DNA from: Maylandia zebra
Taxonomy: Eukaryota > Chordata > Actinopteri > Cichliformes > Cichlidae
Length of the DNA: 64,000 nt
Assembly: GCF_041146795.1 (NCBI RefSeq)
Contig: NC_135175.1
Coordinates: 25,251,075-25,315,074, forward strand
Reading direction: 5' to 3'
In this document: piece by piece, positions 9,941 to 23,000 of the stretch
Layout: each line of letters opens with the position of its first letter
How positions within the stretch are numbered: the first letter of the stretch is position 1
Position numbers and translations under genes: made by a program
Notes under the pieces: generated by a model
What the model was told of the DNA's origin: nothing
Database searches by the model: none
What the model saw: only the letters and a program-made list of their open reading frames with translations

Positions 9941-12472
9941 GGCAAGGCAAGGCAAGTTTATTTGTATAGCACAATTCAACAACAAGGTGATTCAAAGTGC
10001 TTTACAGAGACATTAGAAACAAGAACAAATAAAAAGCATGATTTAAAATTGATTAAAACAAGCAAATAAACTAACTAATTAACTAACAAACAAACAAACA
10101 AACAACAGTATATAAAATCAAAACAGATAAAATCAGAACAGTAGATAAAATCAGTAGTTAATGTAAGTTTTGAAATTTAAGCTTAAAGTGTGGATTTGGT
10201 GCTTTATTCAAATGCAGCTGAGAACAGGTGAGTCTTCAACCTGGATTTAAATAAACTGAGTGTTTCAGCTGATCTGAGGCTTTCTGGGAGTTTGTTCCAG
10301 ATATAAGGAGCATAAAAGCTGAATGCAGCTTCTCCGTGTCTGGTTCTGACTCTGGGAACTGATAAAAGACCGGATCCAGATGACCTGAGGGATCTGGATG
10401 GTTCATACTGGGTCAGGAGGTCATTGATGTATTTTGGTCCTAAACCATTCAGAGCTTTATAGACCAGCATCAGAACTTTAAAGTCTATCCTCTGACGGAC
10501 AGGCAGCCAGTGTAAGGACCTCAGAGCTGGACTGATGTGGTCCACTTTTTTGGTCTTAGTGAGGACTTGAGCAGCAGAGTTCTGAATGAGCTGTAGTTGT
10601 CTGACTGATTTTTTTTAGGTAGACCTGTAAAGATGCTGTTACAGTAATCAAGCCTACTAAAGATGAATGCATGGACTAGTTTTTCCAGGTCCTGTTGAGA
10701 CATCAGATCTTTTATCCTTGAAATATTCTTGAGGTGATAGTAAGCTGACTTTGTTATTGTCTTAATGTGTTTTTCTAAGTTTAGGTCTGCATCCATCACT
10801 ACACCCAAATTTCTCGCCTGGTTTGTGGTTTTTAGATGTATAGATTGAAGTTCTCTGGTGACCTGTAATCGTTTTTCTTTGGCGCCAAAGACTATTACCT
10901 CAGTTTTGTTTTTGTTTAGCTGGAGAAAATTGTGGCACAACCAGTCATTGATTTCCTCAATGCATTTACCAAGAGCCTGTACAGGGCCTCGGTCTCCTGG
11001 TGACATTGTGATATATATTTGTGTGTCATCTGCATAGCTGTGATAGTTTATTTTGTTGTTGTTTATAATCTGTGCCAGTGGGAGCATGTAGATGTTAAAC
11101 AGAAGGGGTCCCAAGATGGAACCTTGGGGAACTCCACATGTGATACTTGTCTGCTCAGATGTGAAGTTACCTATTGATACAAAGTATTTCCTGTTTTCTA
11201 CGTATGTTTTGAACCAGTTTAGTACAGTTCCTGAAAGACCTGCCCAGTTCTCCAGTCGTTTGAGTAATATGTTGTGGTCAACTGTATCAAATGCTGCACT
11301 GAGATCCAGTAAAACTAAGACTGACATTTTTCCACTGTCTGTATTCAGACATATGTCATTGAACACTTTGGTCAGAGCGGTTTCAGTGCTGTGGTTCTGT
11401 CTAAAACCTGACTGGAAGGCATCGTAGCAGTTATTCTGTTTTAAGAAGTAACTAAGCTGTTGAGAAACTGCTTTTTCAATGATCTTACTTAAAAACGGGA
11501 GATTTGAGATCGGCCTGTAGTTGTTCATTTGTGTCTTGTCAAGATTGTTCTTTTTCAGTATAGGTTTGATTACAGCAGTTTTTAGTGATTCTGGAAACAC
11601 ACCTGATAATAAAGAAAAGTTGACGATCTGTAACAGGTCTGACTCTAAAGTCTTTGAGACCTTTTTGAAAAAACTTGTTGGCAGGACATCTAAACAGCAG
11701 GAGGAGGAGTTCAGTTGACCTAAGATGTCCTCCAGGTCTTTGCTGTTAATAGGGTGAAACTGTTTCATGGTGTTTAAACAGTTTTTTGGTGGACACAGTA
11801 CATATCCTGGATCTGCTGTTGATGTACCAATTGCTTGTCTAATTTTTTGGATTTTTTCAGTGAAGAATTTGGCAAAGTCATTGCAGGCCATGGTCGAATG
11901 AAGTTCAGCTGCCACTGACACAGGAGGGTTTGTTAGCCTGTCAACTGTAGAAAATAAGACCCGAGCATTATGGCTGTTTTTAGTGATGATGTCAGAGAAG
12001 TAGGACTTCCTTGCATTCCTCAGTTGTAAATTATAATTGTGAAGTTTCTCTTTATAAATGTCATAATGAACCTGGAGGTTTGTTTTTCTCCATCTGCGCT
12101 CAGCTTTCCTACACTCTCTTTTTTCATTTTTCACCAGTGTGGAGTTTCTCCATGGAGACTTTTTCCTTCCAGAGATAACCTTCACCTTAATGGGAGCAAT
12201 AGTGTCCATTACATTTAACATGTTAGCATTGAAGCTATTGACGAGCTCATTGACTGACCCTCTGGACAGGTCAGGTGTTAATGGGAAGACCTGGTTAAAA
12301 ATTGCACTACTGTGTTCAGTTATACACCGTTTTGTGATCACTGTTGTTGATATATTTGTGTGGGCTGAGATTTTACTTTCAAAGAAAACACAGTAATGAT
12401 CAGACACGCCCACATCAGACACAGTAACCTTTGAAATGCTCAGGCCTTTGGAGATCAGTAGGTACAACTCAC
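9941..12472 (-). mobile_element. 5'-truncated L2-clade LINE
   Basis: The 3' end on the plus strand (9941-9957) is the repeated GGCAAG tail typical of teleost L2 elements. The main frame (10521-12467, minus) carries the end of the endonuclease (SDVGVSDHY), YRPISNLPFLSKIIEK, LLDLSAAFDTVDH, CGVPQGSILGPLLF and the active-site box YADDTQIYI. The C-terminal domain continues in another frame at 10204-10545 (DHISPALRSLHWLPV). The switch lies at an A8 run (T8 on the plus strand, near 10609-10616). Most of the endonuclease is missing at the 5' end, so the copy is non-autonomous, but it is otherwise well preserved. Confidence 0.85.
10521..12467 (-). pseudogene. L2 LINE ORF2, reverse transcriptase part
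   Basis: About 640 codons of L2 ORF2 remain open, from the tail of the endonuclease domain through the whole RT palm (YADD) into the thumb. A homopolymer shift near 10610 puts the conserved C-terminal domain (10204-10545) in a different frame. The copy is therefore a broken ORF rather than a gene in use. Confidence 0.8.
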
Positions 12473-12480
12473 TATAAACT

Positions 12481-12790
12481 TTTTCCTTGTCTTTACCACC
12501 TCTCGTTCCTGTACACCTCGCTTCCCAGTACTCCTGTCTACTTTCTTAAACATCCTGCCTATCCCACTTATTCTCTGTCAACCTCTTTCTTTGAACACTT
12601 TCTTGTACTCCCTCATTCCACAGCCAAGTTTCTTTGTCCTCTTTGCTCTGTCCAGAGGACACACCGAACACCTTCTTGGCACTACTGCTGAACTTTCCCC
12701 AGTCATCTGATAAGTCTTCCCTAGCACCCAGACCCCGTCTCAAGTCCTCCCAGGACTCTGTGCACTGTTCTTCCTTCTTCAGCTCACAAC
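12481..12790 (-). mobile_element. RTE-type LINE fragment (endonuclease-RT linker)
   Basis: The minus-strand frame at 12546-12743 reads KEDKETWLWNEGVQES, then KRLTENKWDR. This is the WNEEVQ-type linker between endonuclease and RT in RTE-clade LINEs. It directly abuts the truncated 5' end of the L2 copy. Confidence 0.5.
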
Positions 12791-13808
12791 AATTGAAATC
12801 CTAAACTGTTTTTTTTCTCTGTATTGGATCCATTAGATTGCATTACCGTACATTAGCTCCCTCAACTGCTAATTCTCATACATGAACATAGATCATTTGT
12901 TGAAATAGCTGAACCACTTAAACAGGATTGATGAAGAGTGTGCTTAGATTGAATTATGTTACTAATGCATTTAAACTTCTCTCATTTTCTGGCTAAAGCT
13001 AAAATATTAAAATGTCTTAAACTCAGTTTTGCCGGGTCTCAAACCGCACATCTCTAGCCCCGGTCTACACATTTGGATCATGCAGTGCAAATTCAGTATT
13101 AAGAGCGTGCTTTATTGTCTGACTCAACCTTTCAGGCTTTTTCACATGTTTAAAAAAGCATTGACTGTAAAATGTCTAACTTAACAGTTCTAGCTCAAGC
13201 TAAAAACTGGAAATGCTTATGAAACAAACTGCGTTGTGTGTTTAAGATGGGTCACACTTTTGTTTTTCTTTTCGCCGTAATGAATATATTTGAGCAACGT
13301 GCATAAACTCGAGCTCTTGGAAAGAGTCTATTTTCACACTGCTCTTTGGTTCCATGTCAAGTTTAATTAGTTTCATTTAAAGTAGAACCCAAATAAGTAG
13401 ATTCTGTTCATCTCTTTTCAGTCTGAGAAAACGTGTCCAGCTTTTTTAGGTTTTCCTTACCTGGATGATTGAGCGTGCATCAAAATAATTTAATGTACTG
13501 TTAAAAAGTCTTAAATGTAGCTGTAGATATGTGGTGAAAACAGCTGCATTTGTTAGTTTCTGTAATTGAGACAGACTGTAATTCACAGGTCAGATTTTAG
13601 TCACTTTTGAGTCTTTCATGTTTCTTTTCAGCCCGTTGCTTAACATTACTTCTGTCAATATTAGCCTTCAAAAAAAAAGTGTAAGAGGTTTAGATCATAT
13701 GCACTTAAAGCACCCAGGTAAATATTTAGACTTTATGTGGAAAACGTGGGGATGAATGTCAGCGTCGGGTTTTGTTCTTGACTGTTTAAACACGGCTTGT
13801 CCTTTCAG
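12791..13808. other. No gene recognised
   Basis: AT-rich DNA with no recognisable exon or repeat, lying just upstream of the putative first coding exon of slc4a2. Confidence 0.4.
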
Positions 13809-14070
13809 GCCACACTTGTCCTCAAAGCGAGAATGCGAGTCTTGTTTGTTCGGCCTCGGCACAATACGCAACCTGGTGAAGGTGGCAGGCTGGGCGATAG
13901 GGCTCTGATTATGGCATCACGAGGCTTTGATAAGCAGGGGGAGAGGGATATCTCCTGCCTGCAGTTCTTTAATAGAGGTGCTGAGTGAAGTAAGAGATCC
14001 AGTTTTGTCATGGTGGAGGGCGCTGACGCTTGTTGTCACCAAAAACCGTGCTTTTGATAAAGCTCACGTC

Positions 14071-17000
14071 ATGAGTGAGGTAAGTCACTGAAACTGCAGA
14101 AGAAGTGTTGATCTTATTCAATTTACTCGTTTTTTTTTCTGCTCTCTTTTTTTCCCTACTATGCTTCCCTCAGCTTGTTCTCATACGTGCCTTCGGTTGT
14201 GGAAAATTCTTGCACCCCTTCGAGAATCCTTCACACGTTGCTTCCACCTCGAGGGATTCACCGTGAAACCATGATATGAATGAGGGCCCTGTAAAAACAA
14301 ACAACGAGATCATTTAGCTACACTCTGAGGGCTTCACTCGTCTGGATAATGCGCTGCAGGGTTTTGGATCAGTAATTAAGTGCTGAACGGTTGATGGTGA
14401 TGTGGATGCAGGCTGATGCTTCAGTTCATAGCAAAATAGCACAGATCTGCTTGGTTATTGGTCCTTAAAGCTTAATTCTTGACTCTGGAGGTCACTGAGG
14501 TGCAGTGAGTCTGCTCACTCCTGTTTTTAGGCACTTGTTTAAAAAAAAAAAAAGGGCGTGGAGAGAGATCTGAGAAATTGAACCTTGGGTCAATATTGAA
14601 CGTTTTCTTGAAAGCCTTTTATTTTCAGCCCGTCCTCCGTTCAGCAGAGGGCTTACCGCTGCTGTCACCTTTGTGTGGCATGCAAAAAGAAGCATGGTGT
14701 TACAGGCTATGGGAGTCAGTTTTCCACACTCTTCCTGCACATGCCTGCATGTCTGATCATCTGTTGACCTATAATTATTATTAACCAGAAAGTTTCCCGC
14801 TTAAATTTTCTCATCTCGATGGACTTCATAATCTTCGTGTGTCTAGGGGACCTTTGTACATCACACAGGTGCTGTAGAAGGTGTAGAAAATGTGATGTGA
14901 GCTATAAAAAAACGATAAAAATATTTTACAGCGTGCTTGTAAGTAACGACATTTTTATTGTCGTTTTAATTGAATTACTAGTAGTTAAACTGAAGTTTTG
15001 TAGTTTAAACCCATCAGAAAAGTATTTGATAACAATAAGAGTACAGTACCATCTGTGCTAAAACTTTGAGCCTAGACACAAAACTATCATCACGTTTGCT
15101 GTTGCTCCCTGCAGCACAGGAAAGCCTAGTGTAGGACCACCATGTTGGGAACATTTAACAGGGTGTCAAATGACTTGCGATCCCCGAGTTTTGCCACCTG
15201 CTGAATGGTGTCTGAGCAGGTACTCTTGTCATATCGCTGCAGTCCATCCTTTTCTCAATATCTCACCGGGAGAGACGGAGCAGGGCTCAGCGGGTTACTG
15301 CGTCGTGCTGCAGGAAAACAGATCTCTTATCACCCATGTGATCCCTGTTGGAACTGATCAAAGCTCATGGCTATGGTTTCTGACTTTAAAGCTCATGTTG
15401 AAGAAGAGATGACCTAACTGATGTGTTCACAGCTAGGACAGATCGCCCTCTAGTGGTGGTTTTAAGTGAGGCGCACACTTGTTCATTCTGAGCTGGGTTT
15501 TCAGCATGCACTCTTAGACATATGCATATCTCTTCTAACATAGGGCGAGAGGCGGGGTACACCCTGGACAGGTTGCCAATCTGAAGCATTTCCTCATTCT
15601 TATTTCACTGCTGTCTTGTTTATTTTCATCTTTTGTTGCAGCCAGAAGCTCCTGCTGCTTCATCACTACACGGGTCTCCGCGCCCAGAAGAGGAGGATGA
15701 TGGGGACCTGAATAAAGCCTTGGGTGTCCAGCGCTTCCAGCAGATCCTCACGCCTGCTGCTGCCGTGCCTGATAAGGAGCACCACATTTACCATGACGAA
15801 GACATTGAATGTGAGCGTGCACAGAAGCTTCATAAAGCATGGAGATGCTTTCAGTTGTGTGCGAACAGCTCTGAAATTGATGTATTTATCTGTGTTTCAG
15901 ACCACCGACACTCCTCTCACCACATCCACCGGCCTCTGTCCAAACTGCCCTCTGACGTACGCAGGAGGAAGGGCAGCAAGAAAAGGAAGAAGGATAAAGA
16001 TCACAAAAGCAGCCATCCTCTCTGCAGTGTCCCCATAGAGGAAGGTGAAGATGAGGAGGAAGAGGAAGAAGAGGGGACAGAGCTAAATTCTGTTCTGTCA
16101 GAGCGATCTGAGTCAGAGAGAACCAAAGATGTGGAGGTAATCATTTTATTATTAGATTCATTTGAGTCTTTTTAACACAGTGTTTGGGAGCAAATAAGAT
16201 AAAACCCCACGAGAAGCGTTATTTGATACAAAAATTGATTGAAAATGGGTTTTAAATACAAATTTGCTTCGAGAAAATGGAACAATGTGATGTAACTTTT
16301 CTCTTTTAAACCAAATTGAAACCTACTGTGTACCTTTTAGGCTTGTTCTAATTTCGGGAGTAATTAAAAGCTTGAATTATGTTGAATTCTGGGTTTTGCA
16401 ATTGTCTGACAACTTTTCACCTTTGATTTTCTACTTTAAGCATAAAGAGACTTTTTTTTTTTTTTTGATTTGCTGACCAAAGCTAGACCAGAATAAATGT
16501 TGATGGGTTCCTGAGGCTTGGTGGAATTTGAGAAGAAACTCTATACTCTTAAACAAACACTAATCAACACTGGGCAGGAAAAATCCCCCTTTTTAATAGA
16601 AGGGAATGTCAAACAGAACCGGACTCGGAGTGGGTGGCTATTTGCCTCAACCCACTTGAATGAGTTCGCATAAAATCAACAAGTAATAATCAAACGATTG
16701 CATGAAACTTTTTGCTCCCTTTGAATTCATACTGAAATCCAGCAACATCTAAATAACTCTGATTTATGTGCAAAAGTCTCCACAGGCTTTGTTTCTCCAT
16801 TGTCTGGATGTGAGAGACGTTAGATTTATCTGATTTATTTATTTTTGACCGTGTTACAGGAAGCAGCACTCTCACGCTTCCTTTTCCCTCCACAGTTCTT
16901 CGTTTCCGAAGATGACCATGTATCCAAAAGTGTCAAAGAGAGCCCACACTCGGTCCGAAAGCTCGACATCGTACCGCAGTCCGGTGTGGGAGGTGAACAT

Positions 17001-20000
17001 GAAGACGCAACTTCCACAGAGTGAGTCAAGTGTGCTTCATAGACTTCAAAAAGAAGTGAAAAAGGGCGTGATTGTTAGGTTGGTAATCATGCCTTACCTG
17101 CCGCGATGACTGCTTAATGCATGTTTTTGTCTTTTTTGATGAAATGTCCTCACAGCCATCCTGTTTGGGTGAGAGCACTGAGGCTCACGCCTGTTCGGGG
17201 GGCGGGGGTGTGTGATGCACTGTACGTTACCATGTCTCAGGCATCCAGTGAGCCTGCTGGGCATGATCAGATGGACCAGAGGAATCCTGTCCTCAGAGAC
17301 CCATATATCACCTGTTGCTACTCAGCAGCCCTGACTCCACCTGTGACATTTACTTTGTTCCTTTTTAAAGAAATCTGAGCTTGAAAGAAGCTGCACATAC
17401 ACCTTTTGCTTATTTTGAGTCGATTAGAGATCAGCTTAACCGCAGAAGATTTGTCTTTTAAACCATTCTTACCTAAAGTGGAGGAAGTTGACTTAAAGAC
17501 GAGGTTGTAAAGTAGCGTTTACGCTAGACGGTAAGTTAATTATGTCTATTTTTGCTGGATGTGTTGTTAAAATTCTTTGTCCTCTGTCCACTTTTTTGCT
17601 TTTTGCAGCTAAATGTGTAACTTGCACCGTGAATGCATTTATCAGAGTAGGAGAAGCAGTAGAAGGCTGTAATACTTCGACAATGTTAGTCCTGTTAAAA
17701 CGAAATAACTATTGGGAGGATTTTTATGTGTGGTTGAGTGTGCACAGTTCCCAGTTTTTAAAGGGGGAAATGTTCAATCCTAAAGATAAAAGATGAAAAA
17801 CAATCCTTTTTTTACTTCTAATCTTTCTGCTCTTCTTTAGTAAACTGCCTTCATCTGAGCCCTCCAGCCCCACTGCCCAGTCAGTCCCAGCCGAGCACAC
17901 GCCACTGACCCGCGTCTCCTCCGCCAGCCGCAGTTACGACCTGACAGAGCGTCGACGCACGGGCAACATGACGGGTGCCGAGCAGGCCAAGTACCAGCGC
18001 ATCCCCACTGATGAGAGCGAAGCTCAGACGCTGGCCTCTGCTGACCTGGACGGCATCAAGAGTGAGTGCGAATCATTTGGCAAGCAGATACTAATCGTGG
18101 CTTAAGTTCAAGCCTACACAGACTAAAAGTGTAAAGGGGTATTTGACATAGGTGCCCTCCAACTAGCCTTCTGTGGTTGTGTTTGAGGGGTGTTTTTGAA
18201 GGAAACGCACTTTGAGCGTTGATTGAAGTGAGATGTAATGTGAGCAATAAAGCGTTTCTCTCCTGCTTTTTATTGGCTGTTGATATTGTTAAAAGAGGAC
18301 TCGTTACCTCTTTATGTTTTGTGTATTCTGGTAAATATGTAGCATTCTTTTTATCTGTATTCTGGGATCACCAGTGGCTCACATGACTGCCTGTATGTAA
18401 AATGAGCTCCTTGTAATGATAAACCCAACAGATAATCATCTCCTTACTCTGCAGTTTCTGTCTGCTTTACAAAATGATGATTGTTACAGCTTGCAAGGTT
18501 GGACAAAAAATAGTACAAAGTATACTTACCTGCTCAGCAGTACATAGTGGCTTATTGTTAAACATAGAAAGATGTTTTCTTAAAAGAAAACGACGGTGAT
18601 TAAACAGCATAATCCACCAAATCTCAGGCTGTAAAGGTTTGTTATTGTTTCTGCATCCTTGAGCCTCCGGTGGGCCATATGACTTCAATTTCGTCATCAG
18701 GTGAAGAGTGCAGGGCTTTGTGTGCACAAAAGAGTGCTTGCTAGCTTTTTGCGCATGTCCAGACTCTTATGAGGAGAGACAATAGACTACAGTACATCAA
18801 CTCTGCACACACTCTTCAGGTGGATTCCAGAGAAAGCACAACAGGTATGACTACTCATCTGTGGTGTCTCCAGCTGTCTGTGTCTGCTTTGCTCTTTGCC
18901 TAAGACTAAGTATTTATATGCAGTTTGTGGGCAAAATGTCTGAGGTGATGGATCTATTAGAGTATTTTATTTATTAGTAAAAAATCCAACCATTGCTTTT
19001 ATTGATTTATTCAACAAAACTAAGGTTGTCATAGGTAGAGAGGTGGGATACAGGTCATTGTGATACAGATAATCACATATTTACAATCATCAGTTTGTCT
19101 CTGGACTGTGAATGCAAAAAAGAAAAAAGTCCCATTGATGGTCAATCAATGGGACTTCACTTTTTTTGTTTTTTATCCTGGTTTGAAAATGTTTCATGGA
19201 TAATAAAGATAAAGGCCCTACATTTCCTGCTTCTAAATTCATATGAAACTGATGTTATTGTAGTCTTCGGCTGATTCAAAATCCCGCGGCGAGAATATCA
19301 CCCCATTAGAGCACTTCACTGTCAGACTGTGGGCTTACTTGTTGGATCATAGAGTAACTAAAAGTAAAATGGGAGGAAGAGCTTTCAGGCTCAAACTGTG
19401 AATTTGGGAAACAGACACCCTCTTTACTTTTAAGAACAGGCTTAAAACTCCTTTTTGATAAAGCTTCAAGATGGGGCTGGATTAGATGACCCTGAACCCT
19501 CCTGTAGTTGCGCTGCAATAAGCCTAGGCCTCTGTGGGCTTCCCACGGTGCTTCTTCTTCACTCATTTCTTTTCACTGTATTTGCATTAGCAGTTATTAA
19601 ACTCTGGCACTCCACATTGTGTCTTTCTCCCGTCCGTCTCTGCTCACCCTAACTGTCAGATGGCCCCTCCTCCCCGAGCCTGGTTCTGCGGAAGATTTCT
19701 TCCTGTTAAAAGGGAGTTTTTCCTTCCCACAGTCACTAAGTGCTCGTTCAGAGGGGCTGTGTGATTGTTGGTTTTCTATCTAATATTTTAGGATCTTTGC
19801 CTTACAATAAAAGTGCCTTGATGTGAGTAGATTATTCTTTTGTTTTCAGGAAATCTCCTAACTACACCTTTTACAAAAAGTTTAAAACACACTGTTGGGA
19901 ATGTCATTTTAAAAATATGGTATTATTCACGCGTTACTCTTTCTTGTAGATATCATTTGCTGTTAATCTTCACCAGCATTAACACAAACTTTGTACTTTG

Positions 20001-23000
20001 CACTAAAACATGTTCTGCGTGTTAAAGAAGCTGGAGAAATGATTAAATACAGCTGAACTGATAGCTAGTCACTTTGCTTAGATTCCTTCGCAAACATCAG
20101 GGTGAAGGTGTGGGGCCCTTCTCTGTTTGACTGCAGACTGCTTTCCACTGCCCTGTGACATTCCCAGCCCCAAGCCCAGCGTGGGGTAGTGTCCAGGGCC
20201 GAGGTGATTTGCGTCAGGGAGCCGACTCCTCCGCAGAGAGCAGCAGCTTATCAGAAACTGTGGCAGACAGGCCTGCATTATTAAATTAGCTGTTCCCGCT
20301 GTCAGATGAGGGCCCTGGACTCGGGCCTGAGCCAACATGGTGGCTAATTGTTAAATCCGGACCTCTGTTTCCAACCTTTAATCATTAAAGGAGTGAAACC
20401 AGAGGAAGAATTAAGTAGACCCGAGGGCCAAAACAAGGCAGCTGAGGATGGAAGTGTGGGCGTGATATTTGGTCATTATGAAAGAGGTGAGCCTGCAAAC
20501 AGGTTCACTGTCACATACTTTCTGTCCTCTTTTATCTACCTCCCGCCACCCTAAATCATCCTGGGAAAGTGTCCGTCTCTGGCTGCCGCTCAACAATAGG
20601 AATTATTAGATCACTGTCCCTCCCCTTTTGTTCGACCCGAGCAAATTAGCACCTCTGCTCACTGATGCATTCTGAAAGCTTCAGCTCCGGCGGGGGTCAG
20701 GAGCCGGTCAAGAAGTGGCGACTTTTTCCAATTTGTCAAAACAAGTCCAACACTTAAGTTTGAGCAGCGAGGAGGGTTGGGGTCACGCAGTAAGGTGGCT
20801 GCGCCAGCGCCAGATGCTCTCGATGCCTGCAGCAGAAACCCTCCTCTTCCTTAACGCCAGCCAGGGCTCATTTTTTTTCCAGGTTCTGCCCCAAAGTGCA
20901 GGCAAACATCATGTAGTGACCTGACAAGGGGCCCTCCCAATAAAACCTGAAGGTTGTACGAGTGACGCGAGAACCAATGAGTCAGTTCTGGACAGAATTT
21001 CATCTTTTGTCCTGGCGAGGCCTGCCCGGTTATCAGATAATGAGTTAAAGCCTTGATGAAGAACCAGAAAAGCCTCAGTGTTTTTTACATAGGATATGCA
21101 AGCTCTGATAATGGTAAGCTTTGATATTTTTTTAAGGAAAATTTCACTCGTTTTTGTGTTGAATGTGTTTTAACTTATTAACAGATCAATTTAGAATAAA
21201 CAGGATGTCACAAAAGGTTGTAGTAGAAGTCCTGAAAATATAATAAACTTGGATGTTGTGGTTGTATGTTTGAGTGAGCTCAGAGAAAAGATGCTTGTTC
21301 AACAGATGCAGACTGTCATTTAAGGTTGATGTGAGCTTTTCGGGGTTTGTGTAGGCTTTCCTGTTCAATGATCCGGTTTTCATGGCCACAGTTAATGCAT
21401 TTAAATGTGAGATTGAGTCGAGGCTCCCTTATGGTCTCAAAAATAGTGTTTTAGTGTTAAAACCTAAGTAATTGGATGTCTGTTGCATATTTCTTGTTGA
21501 AGAGCAGGCCTGTTCATTTTCTCAAGTTTATTTGTCAGTGTGAAGCTGTCATCTCCTCGGTTTCTGAATTCAACTTGAATGAATCAGCGGATCTGTTGAT
21601 CTTTGAACTTCCAACACCTGACAGAACCATTTGTCTCTGTCATCATGTTTCTTTCTCCTCATCCTTTCAGTGGTTGGTGTGTTGCCAGCATGAGTAACTC
21701 TACTCCCTTAGATACAAAGCGAAGAGGCCTGTGATTAAATGGGTTGAGATTTAAAAGGGTGGAAGGTCAATGTGTGCCATCTCTGGGCTAAAGAAACAAA
21801 ATGTGCCATACAAACTAAAGACCTGATGCTGTTGTGTTGCATGGAGCTACAGTTTGCTGCATGTTTATTTCCGTTACTCCAGGTCATCGCTTTGAAGATG
21901 TTCCTGGCATGCGCCGACACCTGGTCCGGAAGAGCACCAAGAACCAAGTGGTGCACATCGGCAAGGACCACAAGGAGCCGACCACTCGCAGTCGCAAGCA
22001 GGATCGCACCCCCCATGAGGTGAGACAACACCTCACACTGACGTCGCACAGGTGTCTTAAATTGATGTTGTTAGTAAGCACTGCATTTTAAGAAACTGCA
22101 TAAAAATCTTATTATAGCACATTTATAATCTACTGGGCTGAATTAAGAATAAGGTCTTAAATTAGCTTGTGTGTGGTAGTCTGAATGACCCTAATTGAGA
22201 TAAAGATGTCGAGATAAAACTGAGGAAAGTCAGAGTTTGAATTGGAAGCTGTCACCTCAGTGAAAGTTTAAGAGTTTCTTTGATTTTTCAAATTATTTCT
22301 TTACCTCAGGGATCTTTGGAAGAGATGAGTTTAAAGACGAGCAGCTTTTAAAAGTGAAACTCTTCCACTTTTGTAGTGGAAGTAAACAAACAAGTTTGTG
22401 TGGTGAGAAAGTAAATAGCAGGGCTTTTAAACCCAGTCGTAATTGGTTGGCTCTGTTTTCTACTTCAGATTTCAAATCCTTCAAAGTCCAGGAAATGTTT
22501 TCTCTTCTTTCGCTCTCAAATTTAGCAGTGGCTCGACTCTTTTGCCGATGGGCTGGGGAGAGAAGGAGACAATTAAAAATGAATGAGTTCGTTCTTTCCT
22601 TTCACACACGGAAAGGAAAAAAGAGGGGAGCTTGGGTAACCAGACACTGGGAGCTCCTGAGAAAGGGGGAGCTATGTTTTATTAACACGCACACACAGAT
22701 TCCCATACGCAGCTCCGAGCCCCCAGCAGCCCCAGTAAACAACAGGTCCCTGTCAGGTGTGTGTGATGAGGAAGAACTACTTGTGTGGGGATGTGTGTGA
22801 AAGTGAAGGTCCCGTCCTTTGTGGCACTGTCGGTCGGGTCAGCGTTTGAGTCGTTTCCTGCACCGTTTGCAGCCGGTGGTTCTGTACCGCTCTGCCTCGT
22901 GGACAGAAGGCGTCCACAGATGCGGACAGATGGCTCGTCAGAAGGTGAGGCTGGATGGCCGGCAAGAGTCAGGTTTGATCCTGTGTGAGCGTGACTTCAC

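Noticed and set aside
15724-16038. 104-codon ORF overlapping slc4a2 exons 2 and 3
   Set aside because: It is an off-frame reading of real exons and intron 2; the homologous AE2 frame explains the region.
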